From: Bacteroidales bacterium
GTDB taxonomy: Bacteria; Bacteroidota; Bacteroidia; Bacteroidales; NBLH01
Reading direction: 5' to 3'
DNA: 16,650 bases
Assembly (NCBI GenBank): GCA_021647685.1
Contig: JAKIUH010000044.1
Location: forward strand, 1-16,650
Shown here: piece after piece, positions 14,914 through 16,650 of the stretch
How the letters are laid out: the number at the start of each line of letters is the position of its first letter
How positions within the stretch are numbered: the stretch's first letter is position 1
The notes under the pieces: generated by a model
What the model was told of the DNA's origin: nothing
Databases searched by the model: none
Seen by the model: only the letters and a program-made list of their open reading frames with translations
Position numbers and translations under genes: made by a program

Positions 14914-15076
14914 TTTTATGTATTTTAATACATAACAAATATAATAAATTATGCATTAAAATACAATTTTTATACATATTATATGTATCTAATTATAATT
15001 TTTATATTATAATTATGTAATTAAATACATAAATATATTATTTTTTATGTATTATATTATAATTTTTATGTATTAT
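14914..15076. repeat. Right palindromic repeat series upstream of the DUF4143 ATPase gene
   Basis: Dyads of the same pattern as on the other side of the gene have cores (TATG) at 14917, 14950, 14982, 15014 and 15046, again 33, 32, 32, 32 bp apart. Best copies: TTATGTATT-TT-AATACATAA (14916-14935, perfect 9-bp arms, 7 bp before the ATPase start codon), TATGCATT-AA-AATACAAT (14950-14967) and TATGTAAT-TA-AATACATA (15014-15031). The last core is repeated 21 bp on (TATGTATTAT at 15046 and 15067). The series is more AT-rich than the left one, so single copies are weak evidence; the spacing is the argument. Confidence 0.6.
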
Positions 15077-15213
15077 TTGAATTTCTAAGCGGTTTTATAT
15101 TTAATTGAGTGAATAAGAATTTTAGTGTCAGAATATGAAAATTATAGTAAAGTTTTAAATCTCAAAGCATTAATTTTTCTCTTTATACCTTAAATTTGCA
15201 GACTATCTTTGTA

Positions 15214-15291
15214 ATGAAAAATCAAATGCCTTTCTGCTCCCATGGCAGATCTGCGGTTTGGCTTTGCTGTAGAATGAGGTTTGCGGATTAA
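15214..15291. other. GC-rich island with short reading frames, possible dispersed repeat
   Basis: About 70 bp are much richer in G and C than the surrounding DNA and contain a perfect 10-bp palindrome GCAGATCTGC (15245-15254). A 25-codon frame starts with ATG at 15214 and ends at TAA 15289-15291, preceded by a TAAATTTG element at 15191-15198. A 17-codon frame runs on the other strand from 15244 down to about 15190. Neither is a convincing gene. It may be a copy of a small intergenic repeat. Confidence 0.25.
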
Positions 15292-15340
15292 AGCTTATAT
15301 ACAATATTTTAATTTAGGTATAAATAAAAAATTTTTAATG

Positions 15341-15365
15341 TATATTTGTTTACTAAATAAACAAA
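15341..15365 (+). promoter_or_regulatory. Promoter -7 element and inverted repeat before the MlaE-family gene
   Basis: TATATTTG (15341-15348) matches TAnnTTTG. It overlaps a perfect inverted repeat TTTGTTTA-CTAAA-TAAACAAA (15345-15365) that ends one base before the start codon. Transcription would begin inside the dyad, giving an almost leaderless mRNA; the dyad may be an operator. Confidence 0.45.
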
Positions 15366-15366
15366 C

Positions 15367-16107
15367 ATGAATTTATTCTATCATATTGGTAAATATGCTT
15401 TGCTGATGAAACGGGTCTTTACGAAACCTGAAAAGTGGAAAATATTTTTTCGCCTTTTTGTACGTGAAATTGAGATGCTCGGGATAAATTCTTTGGGAAT
15501 TGTTATTATTATTTCAGTATTTATGGGTGCGGTAATTACATTGCAGACTGCTTATAATATTGAAAGTCCTTTTATCCCAAGTTATTTAGTAGGATTAACT
15601 GCGAGAGATTCAATGATTCTTGAATTTTCATCAACAATAGTAGGGCTTATTCTTGCCGGAAAAGTAGGTTCAAACATTGCAAGTGAAATTGGAACCATGC
15701 GTATATCGGAACAAATAGATGCCTTGGAAATTATGGGGGTGAATTCGGCGAATTATTTGATACTCCCCAAAATCACGGCTGCTGTTTTTATCAATCCGTT
15801 TTTAACTATTATCAGTATTTTAGTTGGAATTATAGGTGGTTATTTGGCAACAGTATTAACTTTTGCTATTCCACCCGATCAATATCTGCAGGGTATTCAT
15901 TATTATTTTATTCCCTTTTATGTAACGTATTCATTAGTAAAAACAATATTTTTTGCTTTTATTATCACATCTGTTCCGGCATACCACGGATATTATGCAA
16001 CCGGGGGTGCTCTTGAAGTGGGACGTTCAAGTACACGCGCAGTTGTTTTTTCAAGTATTTTGATATTATTAATTAATGTAATTACTACTCAATTAATGCT
16101 TGCATGA
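15367..16107 (+). CDS. MlaE-family ABC transporter permease
   Basis: The membrane subunit of an Mla-type (Ttg2/YrbE) ABC system that moves phospholipids between inner and outer membrane. The 246 residues fit the family. About five hydrophobic segments are visible: roughly 45-65 (IVIIISVFMGAVITL), 80-100, 140-165 (FINPFLTIISILVGIIGGYLATVL), 185-205 and 225-245. The family hallmark GKVGSNIASEIGTMRISEQIDALEIMGV lies at about 97-124, including the EQIDAL coupling helix that contacts the ATPase. The start at 15367 directly follows an inverted repeat. Its stop overlaps the start of the ATPase gene by 4 bp (ATGA), the classic sign of translational coupling. The substrate-binding MlaD partner would be expected beyond the window. 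Confidence 0.95.
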   Translation: MNLFYHIGKYALLMKRVFTKPEKWKIFFRLFVREIEMLGINSLGIVIIISVFMGAVITLQTAYNIESPFIPSYLVGLTARDSMILEFSSTIVGLILAGKVGSNIASEIGTMRISEQIDALEIMGVNSANYLILPKITAAVFINPFLTIISILVGIIGGYLATVLTFAIPPDQYLQGIHYYFIPFYVTYSLVKTIFFAFIITSVPAYHGYYATGGALEVGRSSTRAVVFSSILILLINVITTQLMLA

Positions 16108-16637
16108 TAAAATTGGAAAACATATCAAAATCATTTGGAGATAATCAAGTACTTAAAAATATTTCATCGGTATTTGAAAAAGGTAAAACCAACTTGATTA
16201 TCGGGCAAAGTGGTTCCGGGAAAACAGTATTGTTGAAATCCATCATTGGCTTGCACCAAATTGATGAAGGCAGCATTTATTATGACGATCGAGAGTTTTC
16301 AAGAATGCCTGAGACAGAGAAAAAAAATATCCGTAAAGAAATTGGTATGGTATTTCAAGGAGGTGCTCTTTTTGACTCGGCTACGGTTGAAGAAAATGTA
16401 AAGTTTCCTTTAGAAATGTTTACAGAAATGAGTGATGAAGAAAAAAAAGAACGGGTAAATTTTTGCCTGTCAAAAGTTAATTTAGTAAATGTAAATCATT
16501 TGTATCCTGCCGAAATAAGTGGTGGAATGCAAAAAAGAGTTTCTATAGCACGTGCAATTGCTTTGAAACCTAAATACCTTTTTTGTGATGAACCTAATTC
16601 CGGACTCGACCCGCGCACGGCTATTGTAATAGACTAG
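16104..16637 (+). CDS. MlaF-type ABC transporter ATPase, interrupted by in-frame TAG and cut by the window end
   Basis: The ATP-hydrolysing partner of the permease, whose stop it overlaps. Visible motifs are Walker A GQSGSGKT (34-41), Q-loop Q85 (GMVFQGGALFDS, as in MlaF-like ATPases), signature ISGGMQKR (138-145), Walker B YLFCDEP (158-164) and D-loop SGLD (166-169). After TAIVID the next codon is TAG (16635-16637), and the same frame then reads Leu-Ile-Lys-Glu to the window end, just what homologues have in that place (IDxLI...). The intact family is ~250 residues, so the H-loop histidine and the C-terminal third would be lost. This looks like a nonsense mutation, one base from CAG, AAG or GAG, or a sequencing error. 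Other genes here also stop with TAG, so the codon is not reassigned. Confidence 0.85.
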   Translation: MIKLENISKSFGDNQVLKNISSVFEKGKTNLIIGQSGSGKTVLLKSIIGLHQIDEGSIYYDDREFSRMPETEKKNIRKEIGMVFQGGALFDSATVEENVKFPLEMFTEMSDEEKKERVNFCLSKVNLVNVNHLYPAEISGGMQKRVSIARAIALKPKYLFCDEPNSGLDPRTAIVID

Positions 16638-16650
16638 TTGATTAAAGAAC

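Larger units (their letters stand above)
15077..15366. other. Gene-poor intergenic region
   Basis: No gene is supported between the right repeat series and the MlaE-family gene. The stretch holds plain AT-rich DNA (15077-15190), a possible -7 element TAAATTTG (15191-15198), a short GC-rich island (15214-15291), and the promoter of the permease gene (15341-15365). Confidence 0.6.

Noticed and set aside
16635..16637. TAG reassigned to an amino acid
   Set aside because: The Crp/Fnr gene and the DUF4143 ATPase gene end with TAG at their normal family ends, so TAG works as a stop here.

Overview
The window looks like chromosomal DNA of a low-GC member of the Bacteroidota. The evidence is the gene families (short-form methylmalonyl-CoA mutase small subunit, a Rieske-like lipoprotein, a response regulator fused to a SpoIIE-type phosphatase), the AT-rich intergenic DNA, the lack of clear Shine-Dalgarno sequences, and many promoter candidates of the Bacteroidota type (TTG/TTTG at about -33, TAnnTTTG at about -7). 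No rRNA, tRNA, transposase, integrase or CRISPR array was seen.

Layout. At 1-628 (minus) the first ~85 codons of a proline dehydrogenase run in frame into a ClpX-type AAA+ ATPase that leaves the window. Then come folE (minus) and a methylmalonyl-CoA mutase small subunit that has lost its N-terminus (minus). At about 2590 the mutA remnant meets, head to head, a Rieske-like lipoprotein gene that has lost its signal peptide. The ~2.2 kb block ProDH'-folE-mutA' is therefore bounded by broken genes on both sides, either a real rearrangement or an assembly chimera. From 3.0 to 12.3 kb the order is ordinary: OsmC-family protein and a divergent Crp/Fnr regulator, a response regulator-phosphatase, an AAA+ ATPase, glnS, metF, a small unknown protein, then an operon (minus) of ECF sigma factor, zinc-binding anti-sigma factor and two Spy/CpxP/CnrX-like proteins. 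Strong bidirectional hairpin terminators separate several units.

After ruvB lies an AAA_14/DUF4143 ATPase gene (minus) with a series of imperfect ~24-bp palindromes on each side. Both series are spaced 33, 32, 32, 32 bp, close to three helical turns. A gene-poor stretch follows, with a short GC-rich island. The window ends with an MlaE-family permease and an overlapping MlaF-type ATPase whose frame is broken by TAG just after the D-loop.

How the genes work together: the sigma/anti-sigma/Spy-like operon is probably an envelope or metal stress module. The Crp/Fnr-OsmC pair shares a divergent promoter and may be a redox or peroxide response unit. The Mla-type pair would move lipids between the membranes. 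folE, metF, glnS and ruvB are housekeeping genes.
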